The position numbers were made by a program, and so were the translations under genes. Below the pieces are notes generated by a model that saw only the letters and a program-made list of their open reading frames with translations, was not told where the DNA came from and did not search any database. 64,000 nt of DNA from Perilla frutescens (taxonomy: Eukaryota > Streptophyta > Magnoliopsida > Lamiales > Lamiaceae): assembly GCA_026008535.1 (NCBI GenBank), contig BRKX01000017.1, positions 4,778,501 through 4,842,500 on the forward strand, written 5' to 3'. Below are positions 36,016 to 48,111 of this stretch, piece after piece. The first letter of the stretch is position 1. Each line of letters begins with the position of its first letter.

Positions 36016-36423
36016 GTTAGAGTCTTTTCACAAAATTTTCTTATAGCTGGTGGCACAGCGGGCGGTGGTGGTCTCTGAACTTCAAACGCGCGTAACTTTC
36101 GAACCGATTGGAGTTACGGGGCGCACAGCATGTACACGCGAAGGTCTCGCCGAGCCGTACGACCTGCACAACGGGGCTTGCCCGTTGTGTGCACTAGCCG
36201 AGGTCAAAAAAGAGCTTAGAGTGCCGGTTTCTTGGCCCGCCGTGTTTCAACGGCCACTAATTCAGAGATTGTGGGTCCCACACTCGTAATCACAGCTCAC
36301 TGATGACGAAAGCTCTGTGTCGCGGTTTCAGTTACTCACAACGAGTTACATAAAGTGAAAAACCGAACAAATTGCAAAAAAAAAAGAACAAATTATCCGA
36401 AAAGATGAGTCTGAACTACAAAA

Positions 36424-36542
36424 GGGGTGCAACACGAGGACTTCCCATGGGGTCACCCATCCTAGTACTACTCTCGCCCAAGCACGCTTAACTTCGGAGT
36501 TCTGATGGGATCCGGTGCATTAGTGCTGGTATGATCGCACCC
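36424..36542 (-). rRNA. 5S rRNA: 5S rRNA copy 70
   Basis: Full length; C95A. Confidence 0.94.
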
Positions 36543-36950
36543 GTTAGAGTCTCTTCACAAAATTTTCTTATAGCTGGTGGCACAGCGGGCGGTGGTGGTC
36601 TCTGAACTTCAAACGCGCGTAACTTTCGAACCGATTGGAGTTACGGGGCGCACAGCATGTACACGCGAAGGTCTCGCCGAGCCGTACGAACTGGACAACA
36701 GGGCTTGCCCGTTGTGTGCAGTAGCCGAGGTCAAAAAAGAGCTTAGAGTGCCGGTTTCTTGGCCCGCCGTGTTTCAACGGCCACTAATTCAGAGATTGTG
36801 GGTCCCACACTCGTAATCACGGCTCGCTGATGACGAAAGCTCTGTCTCGCGGTTTCAATTACTCACAACGAGTAACATAAAGTGAAAAACCGAACAAATT
36901 GCAAACAAAAAAGAACAAATTATCCGAAAAGATGAGTCTGAACTACAAAA

Positions 36951-37059
36951 GGGGTGCAACACGAGGACTTCACCCATCCTAGTACTACTCTCGCCCAAGC
37001 ACGCTTAACTTCGGAGTTCTGATGGGATCCGGTGCATTAGTGCTGGTATGATCGCACCC
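36951..37059 (-). pseudogene. 5S rRNA: 5S rRNA copy 71, 10-bp deletion allele
   Basis: Deletion 89-98, otherwise consensus. Confidence 0.85.
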
Positions 37060-37468
37060 GTTAGAGTCTTTTCACAAAATTTTCTTATAGCTGGTGGCAC
37101 AGCGGGCGGTGGTGGTCTCTGAACTTCAAACGCGCGTAACTTTCGAACCGATTGGAGTTACGGGGCGCACAGCATGTACACGCGAAGGTCTCGCCGAGCC
37201 GTACGACCTGCACAACGGGGCTTGCCCGTTGTGTGCACTAGCCGAGGTCAAAAAAGAGCTTAGAGTGCCGGTTTCTTGGCCCGCCGTGTTTCAACGGCCA
37301 CTAATTCAGAGATTGTGGGTCCCACACTCGTAATCACAGCTCGCTGATGACGAAAGCTCTGTGTCGCGGTTTCAGTTACTCACAACGAGTAACATAAAGT
37401 GAAAAACCGAACAAATTGCAAAAAAAAAAAGAACAAATTATCCGAAAAGATGAGTCTGAACTACAAAA

Positions 37469-37587
37469 AGGGTGCAACACGAGGACTTCCTATGGGGTCA
37501 CCCATCCTAGTACTACTCTCGCCCAAGCACGCTTAACTTCGGAGTTCTGATGGGATCCGGTGCATTAGTGCTGTTATGATCGCACCC
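37469..37587 (-). rRNA. 5S rRNA: 5S rRNA copy 72
   Basis: Full length; C119T, G97A, C95A, C14A. Last copy with C95A. Confidence 0.91.
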
Positions 37588-37996
37588 GTTAGAGTGTCTT
37601 CACAAAATTTTCTTATAGCTGGTGGCACAGCGGGCGGTGGTGGTCTCTGAACTTCAAACGCGCGTAACTTTCGAACCGATTGGAGTTACGGGGCGCACAG
37701 CATGTACACGCGAAGGTCTCGCCGAGCCGTACGACCTGGACAATAGGGCTCGCCCGTTGTGTGCACTAGCCGAGGTCAAAAAAGAGCTTAGAGTTCCGGT
37801 TTCGTGGCCCGCCGTGTTTCAACGGCCACTAATTCAGAGATTGTGGGTCCCACACTCGTAATCACGGATCGCTGATGACGAAAGCTCTGTGTCGCGGTTT
37901 TAGTTACTCACAACGAGTAACATAAAGCGAAAAACCGAACAAATTGCAAAAAAAAAAAGAACAAATTATCCGAAAAGATGAGTCTGAACTACAAAA

Positions 37997-38115
37997 GGGG
38001 TGCAACACGAGGATTTCCCAGGGGGTCACCCATCCTAGTACTACTCTCGCCCAAGCACGCTTAACTTCGGAGTTCTGATGGGATGCGGTGCATTAGTGCT
38101 GGTATGATCGCACCC
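37997..38115 (-). rRNA. 5S rRNA: 5S rRNA copy 73
   Basis: Full length; G102A, G31C. Confidence 0.92.
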
Positions 38116-38523
38116 GTTAGAGTCTCTTCACAAAATTTTCTTATAGCTGGTGGCACAGCGGGCGGTGGTGGTCTCTGAACTTCAAACGCGCGTAACTTTC
38201 GAACCGATTGGAGTTACGGGGCGCACAGCATGTACACGCGAAGGTCTCGCTGAGCCGTACGACCTGGACAACAGGGCTTGCCCGTTGTGTGCAGTAGCCG
38301 AGGTCAAAAAAGAGCTTAGAGTGCCGGTTTCTTGGCCCGCCGTGTTTCAACGGCCACTAATTCAGAGATTGTGGGTCCCACACTCGTAATCACGGCTCGC
38401 TGATGACGAAAGCTCTGTGTCGCGGTTTCAGTTACTCACAACGAGTAACATAAAGTGAAAAACCGAACAAATTGTAAAAAAAAAAGAACAAATTATCCGA
38501 AAAGATGAGTCTGAACTACAAAA

Positions 38524-38632
38524 GGGGTGCAACACGAGGACTTCACCCATCCTAGTACTACTCTCGCCCAAGCACGCTTAACTTCGGAGTTCTGATGGGA
38601 TCCGGTGCATTAGTGCTGGTATGATCGCACCC
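38524..38632 (-). pseudogene. 5S rRNA: 5S rRNA copy 74, 10-bp deletion allele
   Basis: Deletion 89-98, otherwise consensus. Confidence 0.85.
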
Positions 38633-39041
38633 GTTAGAGTCTTTTCACAAAATTTTCTTATAGCTGGTGGCACAGCGGGCGGTGGTGGTCTCTGAACTTC
38701 AAACGCGCGTAACTTTCGAACCGATTGGAGTTACGGGGCGCACAGCATGTACACGCGAAGGTCTCGCCGAGCCGTACGACCTGCACAACGGGGCTTGCCC
38801 GTTGTGTGCACTAGCCGAGGTCAAAAAAGAGCTTAGAGTGCCGGTTTCTTGGCCTGCCGTGTTTCAACGGCCACTAATTCAGAGATTGTGGGTCCCACAC
38901 TCGTAATCACAGCTCGCTGATGACGAAAGCTCTGTGTCGCGGTTTCAGTTACTCACAACGAGTAACATTAAGTGAAAAACCGAACAAATTGCAAAAAAAA
39001 AAAGAACAAATTATCCGAAAAGATGAGTCTGAACTACAAAA

Positions 39042-39160
39042 GGGGTGCAACACGAGGACTTCCCAGGGGGTCACCCATCCTAGTACTACTCTCGCCCATA
39101 CACGCTTACCTTCGGAGATCTGATGGGATCCGGTGCATTAGTGCTGGTATGATCGCACCC
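39042..39160 (-). rRNA. 5S rRNA: 5S rRNA copy 75
   Basis: Full length; T62A, C61T, T52G, A43T. Three changes fall in box A (50-64), so activity is doubtful. Confidence 0.9.
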
Positions 39161-39568
39161 GTTAGAGTCTCTTCACAAAATTTTCTTATAGCTGGTGGCA
39201 CAGCAGGCGGTGGTGGTCTCTGAACTTCAAACGCGCGTAACCTTCGAACCGATTGGAGTTACGGGGCGCACAGCATGTACACGCGAAGGTCTCGCCGAGC
39301 CGTACGACCTGGACAATAGGGCTCGCCCGTTGTGTGCACTAGCCGAGGTCAAAAAAGAGCTTAGAGTGCCGGTTTCGTGGCCCGCCGTGTTTCAACGGCC
39401 ACTAATTCAGAGATTGTGGGTCCCACACTCGTAATCACGGCTCGCTGATAACAAAAGGTCTATGTCGCGGTTTCAGTTACTCACAACGAGTAACATAAAG
39501 TGAAAAACCGAACAAATTGCAAAAAAAAAAGAACAAATTATCCGAAAAGATGAGTCTGAACTACAAAA

Positions 39569-39687
39569 GGGGTGCAACACGAGGACTTCTCAGGGGGTCA
39601 CCCATCCTAGTACTACTCTCGCCCAAGCACGCTTAACTTCGGAGTTATGATGGGATCCGGTGCATTAGTGCTGGTATGATCGCACCC
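39569..39687 (-). rRNA. 5S rRNA: 5S rRNA copy 76
   Basis: Full length; G98A, G41T. Confidence 0.92.
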
Positions 39688-40095
39688 GTTAGAGTCTTTT
39701 CACAAAATTTTCTTATAGCTGGTGGCACAGCGGGCGGTGGTGGTCTCTGAACTTCAAACGCGCGTAACTTTCGAACCGATTGGAGTTACGGGGCGCACAG
39801 CATGTACACGCGAAGGTCTCGCCGAGCCGTACGACCTGCACAACGGGGCTTGCCCGTTGTGTGCACTAGCCGAGGTCAAAAAAGAGCTTAGAGTTCCGGT
39901 TTCGTGGCCCGCCGTGTTTCAACGGCCACTAATTCAGAGATTGTGGGTCCCACACTCGTAATCACGGGTCGCTGATGACGAAAGCTCTGTGTCGCGGTTT
40001 CAGTTACTCACAACGAGTAACATAAAGTGAAAAACCGAACAAATTGAAAAAAAAAAAGAACAAATTATCCGAAAAGATGAGTCTGAACTACAAAA

Positions 40096-40204
40096 GGGGT
40101 GCAACACGAGGACTTCACCCATCCTAGTACTACTCTCGCCCAAGCACGCTTAACTTCGGAGTTCTGATGGGATCCGGTGCATTAGTGCTGGTATGATCGC
40201 ACCC
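40096..40204 (-). pseudogene. 5S rRNA: 5S rRNA copy 77, 10-bp deletion allele
   Basis: Deletion 89-98, otherwise consensus. Confidence 0.85.
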
Positions 40205-40613
40205 GTTAGAGTCTTTTCACAAAATTTTCTTATAGCTGGTGGCACAGCGGGCGGTGGTGGTCTCTGAACTTCAAACGCGCGTAACTTTCGAACCGATTGG
40301 AGTTACGGCGCGCACAACATGTACACGCGAAGGTCTCGCCGACCCGTACGACCTGCACAACGGGGCTTGCCCGTTGTGTGCACTAGCCGAGGTCAAAAAA
40401 GAGCTTAGAGTGCCGGTTTCTTGGCCCGCCGTGTTTCAACGGCCACTAATTCAGAGATTGTGGGTCCCACACTCGTAATCACAGCTCGCTGATGACGAAA
40501 GCTCTGTGTCGCGGTTTCAGTTACTCACAACGAGTAACATAGAGTGAAAAACCGAACAAATTGCAAAAAAAAAAAGAACAAATTATCCGAAAAGATGAGT
40601 CTGAACTACAAAA

Positions 40614-40732
40614 GGGGTGCAACACGAGGACTTCCCAGGGGGTCACCCATCCTAGTACTACTCTCGCCCAAACACGCTTAACTTCGGAGTTCTGATGGGA
40701 TCCGGTGCATTAGTGCTGGTATGATCGCACCC
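40614..40732 (-). rRNA. 5S rRNA: 5S rRNA copy 78
   Basis: Full length; C61T. Confidence 0.94.
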
Positions 40733-41141
40733 GTTAGAGTCTCTTCACAAAATTTTCTTATAGCTGGTGGCACAGCGGGCGGTGGTAGTCTCTGAACTTC
40801 AAACGCGCGTAACCTTCGAACCGATTGGAGTTACGGGGCGCACAGCATGTACACGCGAAGGTCTCGCCGAGCCGTACGACCTGGACAATAGGGCTCGCCC
40901 GTTGTGTGCACTAGCCGAGGTCAAAAAAGAGCTTAGAGTGCCGGTTTCGTGGCCCGCCGTGTTTCAACGGCCACTAATTCAGAGATTGTGGGTCCCACAC
41001 TCGTAATCACGGCTCGCTGATAACAAAAGGTCTATGTCGCGGTTTCAGTTACTCACAACGAGTAACATAAAGTGAAAAACCGAACAAATTGCAAAAAAAA
41101 AAAGAACAAATTATCCGAAAAGATGAGTCTGAACTACAAAA

Positions 41142-41250
41142 GGGGTGCAACACGAGGACTTCACCCATCCTAGTACTACTCTCGCCCAAGCACGCTTAAC
41201 TTCGGAGTTCTGATGGGATCCGGTGCATTAGTGCTGGTATGATCGCACCC
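41142..41250 (-). pseudogene. 5S rRNA: 5S rRNA copy 79, last 10-bp deletion allele
   Basis: Deletion 89-98. None of the 43 copies to the right has it. Confidence 0.85.
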
Positions 41251-41658
41251 GTTAGAGTCTTTTCACAAAATTTTCTTATAGCTGGTGGCACAGCGGGCGG
41301 TGGTGGTCTCTGAACTTCAAACGCGCGTAACTTTCGAACCGATTGGAGTTACGGGGCGCACAGCATGTACACGCGAAGGTCTCGCCGAGCCGTACGACCT
41401 GGACAATAGGGCTCGCCCGTTGTGTGCACTAGCCGAGGTCAAAAAAGAGCTTAGAGTGCCGGTTTCTTGGCCCGCCGTGTTTCAACGGCCACTAATTCAG
41501 AGATTGTGGGTCCCACACTCGTAATCACAGCTCGCTGATGACGAAAGCTCTGTGTCGCGGTTTCAGTTACTCAGAACGAGTAACATAAAGTGAAAAACCG
41601 AACAAATTGCAAAAATAAAAGAACAAATTATCCGAAAAGATGAGTCTGAACTACAAAA

Positions 41659-41777
41659 GGGGTGCAACACGAGGACTTCCCAGGGGGTCACCCATCCTAG
41701 TACTACTCTAGCCCAAGCACGCTTAACTTCGGAGTTCTGATGGGATCCGGTGCATTAGTGCTGGTATGATCGCACCC
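41659..41777 (-). rRNA. 5S rRNA: 5S rRNA copy 80
   Basis: Full length; G68T in the intermediate element. Confidence 0.92.
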
Positions 41778-42185
41778 GTTAGAGTCTTTTCACAAAATTT
41801 TCTTATAGCTGGTGGCACAGCGGGCGGTGGTGGTCTCTGAACTTCAAACGCGCGTAACTTTCGAACCGATTGGAGTTACGGGGCGCACAGCATGTACACG
41901 CGAAGGTCTCGCCGAGCCGTACGACCTGGACAACAGGGCTTGCCCGTTGTGTGCAGTAGCCGAGGTCAAAAAAGAGCTTAGAGTGCCGGTTTCTTGGCCC
42001 GCCGTGTTTCAACGGCCACTAATTCAGAGATTGTGGGTCCCACACTCGTAATCACGGCTCGCTGATGACGAAAGCTCTGTGTCGCGGTTTAAGTTACTCA
42101 CAACGAGTAACATAAAGTGAAAAACCGAACAAATTGCAAAAAAAAAAGAACAAATTATCCGAAAAGATGAGTCTGAACTACAAAA

Positions 42186-42304
42186 GGGGTGCAACACGAG
42201 GACTTCCCAGGGGGTCACCCATCCTAGTACTACTCTCGCCCAAGCACGCTTAACTTCGGAGTTCTGATGGGATCCAGTGCATTAGTGCTGGTATGATCGC
42301 ACCC
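42186..42304 (-). rRNA. 5S rRNA: 5S rRNA copy 81
   Basis: Full length; C29T. Confidence 0.94.
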
Positions 42305-42714
42305 GTTAGAGTCTCTTCACAAAATTTTCTTATAGCTGGTGGCACAGCGGGCGGTGGTGGTCTCTGAACTTCAAACGCGCGTAACTTTCGAACCGATTGG
42401 AGTTACGGGGCGCACAGCATGTACACGCGAAGGTCTCGCCGAGCCGTACGACCTGGACAACAGGGCTCGCCCGTTGTGTGCACTAGCCGAGGTCAAAAAA
42501 GAGCTTAGAGTGCCGGTTTCGTGGCCCACCGTGTTTTAACGGCCACTAATTCAGAGATTGTGGGTCCCACACTCGTAATCACGGCTCGCTGATGACGAAA
42601 GCTCTGTGTCGCGGTTTCAGTTACTCACAACGAGTAACATAAAGTGAAAAACCGAACAAATTGCAAAAAAAAAAAAGAACAAATTATCCGAAAAGATGAG
42701 TCTGAACTACAAAA

Positions 42715-42833
42715 AGGGTGCAACACGAGGACTTCCCAGGGGGTCACCCATCCTAGTACTATTCTCGCCCAAACACGCTTAACTTCGGAGTTCTGATGGG
42801 ATCCGGTGCATTAGTGCTGGTATGATCGCACCC
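42715..42833 (-). rRNA. 5S rRNA: 5S rRNA copy 82
   Basis: Full length; C119T (T5 terminator), G72A in the intermediate element, C61T in box A. Founder pattern of a right-hand family also seen in copies 86, 92, 106, 110, 113, 116 and 120. Confidence 0.92.
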
Positions 42834-43241
42834 GTTAGAGTCTCTTCACAAAATTTTCTTATAGCTGGTGGCACAGCGGGCGGTGGTGGTCTCTGAACTT
42901 CAAACGCGCGTAACCTTCGAACCGATTGGAGTTACGGGGCGCACAGCATGTACACGCGAAGGTCTCGCCGAGCCGTACGACCTGGACAATAGGGCTCGCC
43001 CGTTGTGTGCACTAGCCGAGGTCAAAAAAGAGCTTAGAGTGCCGGTTTCGTGGCCCGCCGTGTTTCAACGGCCACTAATTCAGAGATTGTGGGTCCCACA
43101 CTCGTAATCACGGCTCGCTGATAACAAAAGGTCTATGTCGCGGTTTCAGTTACTCACAAAGAGTAACATAAAGTGAAAAACCGAACAAATTGCAAAAAAA
43201 AAAGAACAAATTATCCGAAAAGATGAGTCTGAACTACAAAA

Positions 43242-43360
43242 GGGGTGCAACACGAGGACTTCCCAGGGGGTCACCCATCCTAGTACTACTCTCGCCCAAG
43301 CACGCTTAACTTCGGATTTCTGATGGGATCCGGTGCATTAGTGCTGGTATGATCGCACCC
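43242..43360 (-). rRNA. 5S rRNA: 5S rRNA copy 83
   Basis: Full length; C44A. Confidence 0.93.
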
Positions 43361-43768
43361 GTTAGAGTCTTTTCACAAAATTTTCTTATAGCTGGTGGCA
43401 CAGCGGGCGGTGGTGGTCTCTGAACTTCAAACGCGCGTAACTTTCGAACCGATTGGAGTTACGGGGCGCACAGCATGTACACGCGAAGGTCTCGCCGATC
43501 CGTACGACCTGCACAACGGGGCTTGCCCGTTGTGTGCACTAGCCGAGGTCAAAAAAGAGCTTAGAGTGCCGGTTTCTTGGCCCGCCGTGTTTCAACGGCC
43601 ACTAATTCAGAGATTGTGGGTCCCACACTCGTAATCACAGCTCGCTGATGACGAAAGCTCTGTGTCGCGGTTTCAGTTACTCACAACGAGTAACATAAAG
43701 TGAAAAACCGAACAAATTGCAAAAAAAAAAGAACAAATTATCCGAAAAGATGAGTCTGAACTACAAAA

Positions 43769-43887
43769 GGGGTGCAACACGAGGACTTCCCAGGGGGTCA
43801 CCCATCCTAGTACTACTCTCGCCCAAACACGCTTAACTTCGGAGTTCTGATGGGATCCGGTGCATTAGTGCTGGTATGATCGCACCC
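43769..43887 (-). rRNA. 5S rRNA: 5S rRNA copy 84
   Basis: Full length; C61T. The spacer on its promoter side, out to copy 85, is the most diverged in the window. Confidence 0.93.
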
Positions 43888-44297
43888 GTTAGAGTCTCTT
43901 CACAAAATTTTCTTATAACTGGTGGCACAGCGGGCGGTGGTGGTCTCTGAACTTCAAACGCGCGTAACCTTCGAACCGATTGGAGTTACGGGGCGCACAG
44001 CATGTACACGCGAAGGTCTCGCCGAGCCGTACGACCTGGACAATAGGGCTCGCCCGTTGTGTGCACTAGCCGAGGTCAAAAAATAGTTTAGATTGCCGGT
44101 TTCTTGGCCCGCCGTGTTTCAACGGCCACTAATTCAGAGATTGTGGGTCCCACAATCGTAATCACGGCTCGCTGATGACGAAAGCTCTGTGTCTCGATTT
44201 CAGTTACTCACAACGAGTAACATAAAGTGAAAAACCGAACAAATTGCAAAAAAAAAAGAACAAATTATCCGAAAAGATGAGTCTGAGAACTACAAAA

Positions 44298-44416
44298 GGG
44301 GTTCAACACGAGTACTTCCCAGAGGGTCACCCATCCTAGTACTACTCTCACCCAAGCACGCTTAACTTCGGAGTTCTGATGGGATCCAGTGCATTAGTGC
44401 TGGTATGATCGCACTC
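44298..44416 (-). pseudogene. 5S rRNA: 5S rRNA copy 85, multiply mutated
   Basis: Full length but with C114A, C104A, C94T, C67T, C29T and G2A. C114A and G2A break two helix I pairs (G5-C114, G2-C117). The adjacent spacer also has many private changes, including an extra GA before the terminator. Likely a decayed copy. Confidence 0.8.
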
Positions 44417-44826
44417 GTTAGAGTCTCTTCACAAAATTTTCTTATAGCTGGTGGCACAGCGGGCGGTGGTGGTCTCTGAACTTCAAACGCGCGTAACTTT
44501 CGAACCGATTGGAGTTACGGGGCGCACAGCATGTACACGCGAAGGTCTCGCCGAGCCGTACGACCTGGACAACAGGGCTCGCCCGTTGTGTGCACTAGCC
44601 GAGGTCAAAAAAGAGCTTAGAGTGCCGGTTTCGTGGCCCACCGTGTTTTAACGGCCACTAATTCAGAGATTGTGGGTCCCACACTCGTAATCACGGCTCG
44701 CTGATGACGAAAGCTCTGTGTCGCGGTTTCAGTTACTCACAACGAGTAACATAAAGTGAAAAACCGAACAAATTGCAAAAAAAAAAAAGAACAAATTATC
44801 CGAAAAGATGAGTCTGAACTACAAAA

Positions 44827-44945
44827 AGGGTGCAACACGAGGACTTCCCAGGGGGTCACCCATCCTAGTACTATTCTCGCCCAAACACGCTTAACTTCGG
44901 AGTTCTGATGGGATCCGGTGCATTAGTGCTGGTATGATCGCACCC
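44827..44945 (-). rRNA. 5S rRNA: 5S rRNA copy 86
   Basis: Full length; C119T, G72A, C61T. Confidence 0.92.
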
Positions 44946-45355
44946 GTTAGAGTCTCTTCACAAAATTTTCTTATAGCTGGTGGCACAGCGGGCGGTGGTG
45001 GTCTCTGAACTTCAAACGCGCGTAACATTCGAACCGATTGAAGTTACGGGGCGCACAACATGTACACGCGAAGGTCTCGCCGAGCCGTACGACCTGGACA
45101 ATAGGGCTCGCCCGTTGTGTGCACTAGCCGAGGTCAAAAAAGAGCTTAGAGTGCCGGTTTCGTGGCCCGCCGTGTTTCAACGGCCACTAATTCAGAGATT
45201 GTGGGTCCCACACTCATAATCACGGCTCGCTGATGATGAAAGCTCTGTGTCGCGGTTTCAGTTACTCACAACGAGTAACATAAAGTGAAAAACCGAACAA
45301 ATTGCAAAAAAAAAAAAGAACAAATTATCCGAAAAGATGAGTCTGAACTACAAAA

Positions 45356-45474
45356 GGGGTGCAACACGAGGACTTCCCAGGGGGTCACCCATCCTAGTAC
45401 TACTCTCGCCCAAGCACGCTTAACTTCGGAGTTCTGATGGGATCCGGTGCATTACTGCTGGTATGATCGCACCC
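45356..45474 (-). rRNA. 5S rRNA: 5S rRNA copy 87
   Basis: Full length; C20G (unpairs C20-G58) and T at -1. Same family: copies 107, 111, 114. Confidence 0.91.
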
Positions 45475-45882
45475 ATTAGAGTCTATTCACAAAATTTTCT
45501 TATAGCTGGTGGCACAGCGGGCGGTGGTGGTCTCTGAACTTCAAACGCGCGTAACTTTCGAACCGATTGGAGTTACGGGGCGCACAGCATGTACACGCGA
45601 AGGTCTCGCCGAGCCGTACGACCTGGACAACAGGTCTCGCCCGTTGTGTGCACTAGCCGATGTCAAAAAAGAGCTTAGAGTGCCGGTTTCTTGGCCCGCC
45701 GTGTTTCAACGGCCACGAATTCAGAGATTGTGGGTCCCACACTCGTAATCACGGCTCGCTGATGACGAAAGCTCTGTGTCGCGGTTTCAGTTACTCAGAA
45801 CGAGTAGCATAAAGCGAAAAACCGAACAAATTGCAAAAAAAAAAGAACAAATTATCCGAAAAGATGAGTCTGAACTACAAAA

Positions 45883-46001
45883 GGGGTGCAACACGAGGAC
45901 ATCCCAGGGGGTCACCCATCCTAGTACTACTCTCGCCCAAGCACGCTTAACTTCGGAGTTCTGATGGGATCCGGTGCATTAGTGCTGGTATGATCGCACC
46001 C
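45883..46001 (-). rRNA. 5S rRNA: 5S rRNA copy 88
   Basis: Full length; A101T, first of nine copies with this right-hand allele. Confidence 0.93.
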
Positions 46002-46409
46002 GTTACAGTCTTTTCACAAAATTTTCTTATAGCTGGTGGCACAGCGGGCGGTGGTGGTCTCTGAACTTCAAACGCGCGTAACCTTCGAACCGATTGGAGT
46101 TACGGGGCGCACAGCATGTACACGCGAAGGTCTCGCCGAGCCGTACGACCTGGACAATAGGGCTTGCCCGTTGTGTGCACTAGCCGAGGTCAAAAAAGAG
46201 CTTAGAGTGCCGGTTTCGTGGCCCGCCGTGTTTCAACGGCCACTAATTCAGAGATTGTGGGTCCCACACTCGTAATCACGGCTCGCTGATGACGAAAGCT
46301 CTGTGTCGCGGTTTCAGTTGGTCACAACGAGTAACATAAAGTGAAAAACCGAACAAATTGCAAAAAAAAAAGAACAAATTATCCGAAAAGATGAGTCTGA
46401 ACTACAAAA

Positions 46410-46528
46410 GGGGTGCAACACGAGGACTTCCCAGGGGGTCACCCATCCTAGTACTACTCTCACCCAAGCACGCTTAACTTCGGAGTTCTGATGGGATCTG
46501 GTGCATTAGTGCTGGTATGATCGCACAC
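46410..46528 (-). rRNA. 5S rRNA: 5S rRNA copy 89
   Basis: Full length; C67T, G30A, G2T. G2T breaks helix I. Confidence 0.9.
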
Positions 46529-46936
46529 GTTAGAGTCTCTTCACAAAATTTTCTTATAGCTGGTGGCACAGCGGGCGGTGGTGGTCTCTGAACTTCAAAC
46601 GCGCGTAACTTTCGAACCGATTGGAGTTACGGGGCGCACAGCATGTACACGCGAAGGTCTCGCCGAGCCGTACGACCTGGACAACAGGGCTCGCCCATTG
46701 TGTGCCCTAGCCGAGGTCAAAAAAGAGCTTAGAGTGCCGGTTTCTTGGCCCGCCGTGTTTCAACGGCCACAAATTCAGAGATTGTGGGTCCCACACTCGT
46801 AATCACGGCTCGCTGATGACGAAAGCTCTGTGTCGCGGTTTCAGTTACTCACAACGAGTAACATAAAGCGAAAAACCGAACAAATTGCAAAAACAAAAGA
46901 ACAAATTATCCGAAAAGATGAGTCTGAACTACAAAA

Positions 46937-47055
46937 GGGGTGCAACACGAGGACATCCCAGGGGGTCACCCATCCTAGTACTACTCTCGCCCAAGCACAC
47001 TTAGCTTCGGAGTTCTGATGGGATCCGGTGCATTAGTGCTGGTATGATCGCACCC
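46937..47055 (-). rRNA. 5S rRNA: 5S rRNA copy 90
   Basis: Full length; A101T, C57T, T52C (two in box A). Same haplotype in copies 94, 98, 100, 104, 118 and 122. Confidence 0.92.
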
Positions 47056-47464
47056 GTTATAGTCTTTTCACAAAATTTTCTTATAGCTGGTGGCACAGCG
47101 GGCGGTGGTGGTCTCTGAACTTTAAACGCGCGTAACTTTCGAACCGATTGGAGTTACGGGGCGCTCAGCATGTACACGCGAAGGTCTCGCCGAGCCGTAC
47201 GACCTGCACAACAGGGCTTGCCCGTTGTGTGCACTAGCCGAGGTCAAAAAAGAGCTTAGAGTGCCGGTTTCTTGGCCCGCCGTGTTTCAACGGCCACTAA
47301 TTCAGAGATTGTGGGTCCCACACTCGTAATCACGGCTCGCTGATGACGAAAGCTCTGTGTCGCGGTTTCAGTTACTCACAACGAGTAACATAAAGTGAAA
47401 AACCGAACAAATTGCAAAAAAAAAAAGAACAAATTATCCGAAAAGATGAGTCTGAACTACAAAA

Positions 47465-47583
47465 GGGGTGCAACACGAGGACTTCCCAGGGGGTCACCCA
47501 TCCTTGTACTACTCTCGCCCAAACAAGCTTAACTTCGGAGTTCTGATGGGATCCGGTGCATTAGTGCTGGTATGATCACACCC
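47465..47583 (-). rRNA. 5S rRNA: 5S rRNA copy 91
   Basis: Full length; T79A, C61T, G58T, C6T. G58T unpairs helix II. Confidence 0.9.
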
Positions 47584-47992
47584 GTTAGAGTCTCTTCACA
47601 AAATTTTCTTATAGCTGGTGGCACAGCGGGCGGTGGTGGTCTCTGAACTTCAAACGCGCGTAACTTTCGAACCGATTGGAGTTACGGGGCGCACAGCATG
47701 TACACGCGAAGGTCTCGCCGAGCCGTACGACCTGCACAACTGGGCTTGCCCGTTGTGTGCACTAGTCGAGGTCAAAAAAGAGCTTAGAGTGCCGGTTTCT
47801 TGGCCCGCCGTGTTTCAACGGCCACTAATTCAGAGATTGTGGGTCTCACACTCGTAATCACGGCTCGCTGATGACGAAAGCTCTGTGTCGCGGTTTCAGT
47901 TACTCACAACGAGTAACATAAAGTGAAAAACCGAACAAATTGCAAAAAAAAAAAGAACAAATTATCCGAAAAGATGAGTCTGAACTACAAAA

Positions 47993-48111
47993 AGGGTGCA
48001 ACACGAGGACTTCCCAGGGGGTCACCCATCCTAGTACTATTCTCGCCCAAACACGCTTAACTTCGGAGTTCTGATGGGATCCGGTGCATTAGTGCTGGTA
48101 TGATCGCACCC
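47993..48111 (-). rRNA. 5S rRNA: 5S rRNA copy 92
   Basis: Full length; C119T, G72A, C61T. Confidence 0.92.

Larger units (their letters stand above)
31343..39041. repeat. 5-unit higher-order repeat, three copies (period 2617 bp)
   Basis: Anchors 31343, 33960 and 36577 start three blocks, each with gene types in the order: deletion copy, C119T+G97A+C95A, G102A+G31C, deletion copy, then C95A in the first two blocks (copy 75 in the third). AAACAAAAAAG marks the first unit of each block. Confidence 0.88.

Noticed and set aside
41285..41524. Inserted foreign sequence at the 41.3 kb domain boundary
   Set aside because: The units on both sides are ordinary 5S units in register; only variant content changes.
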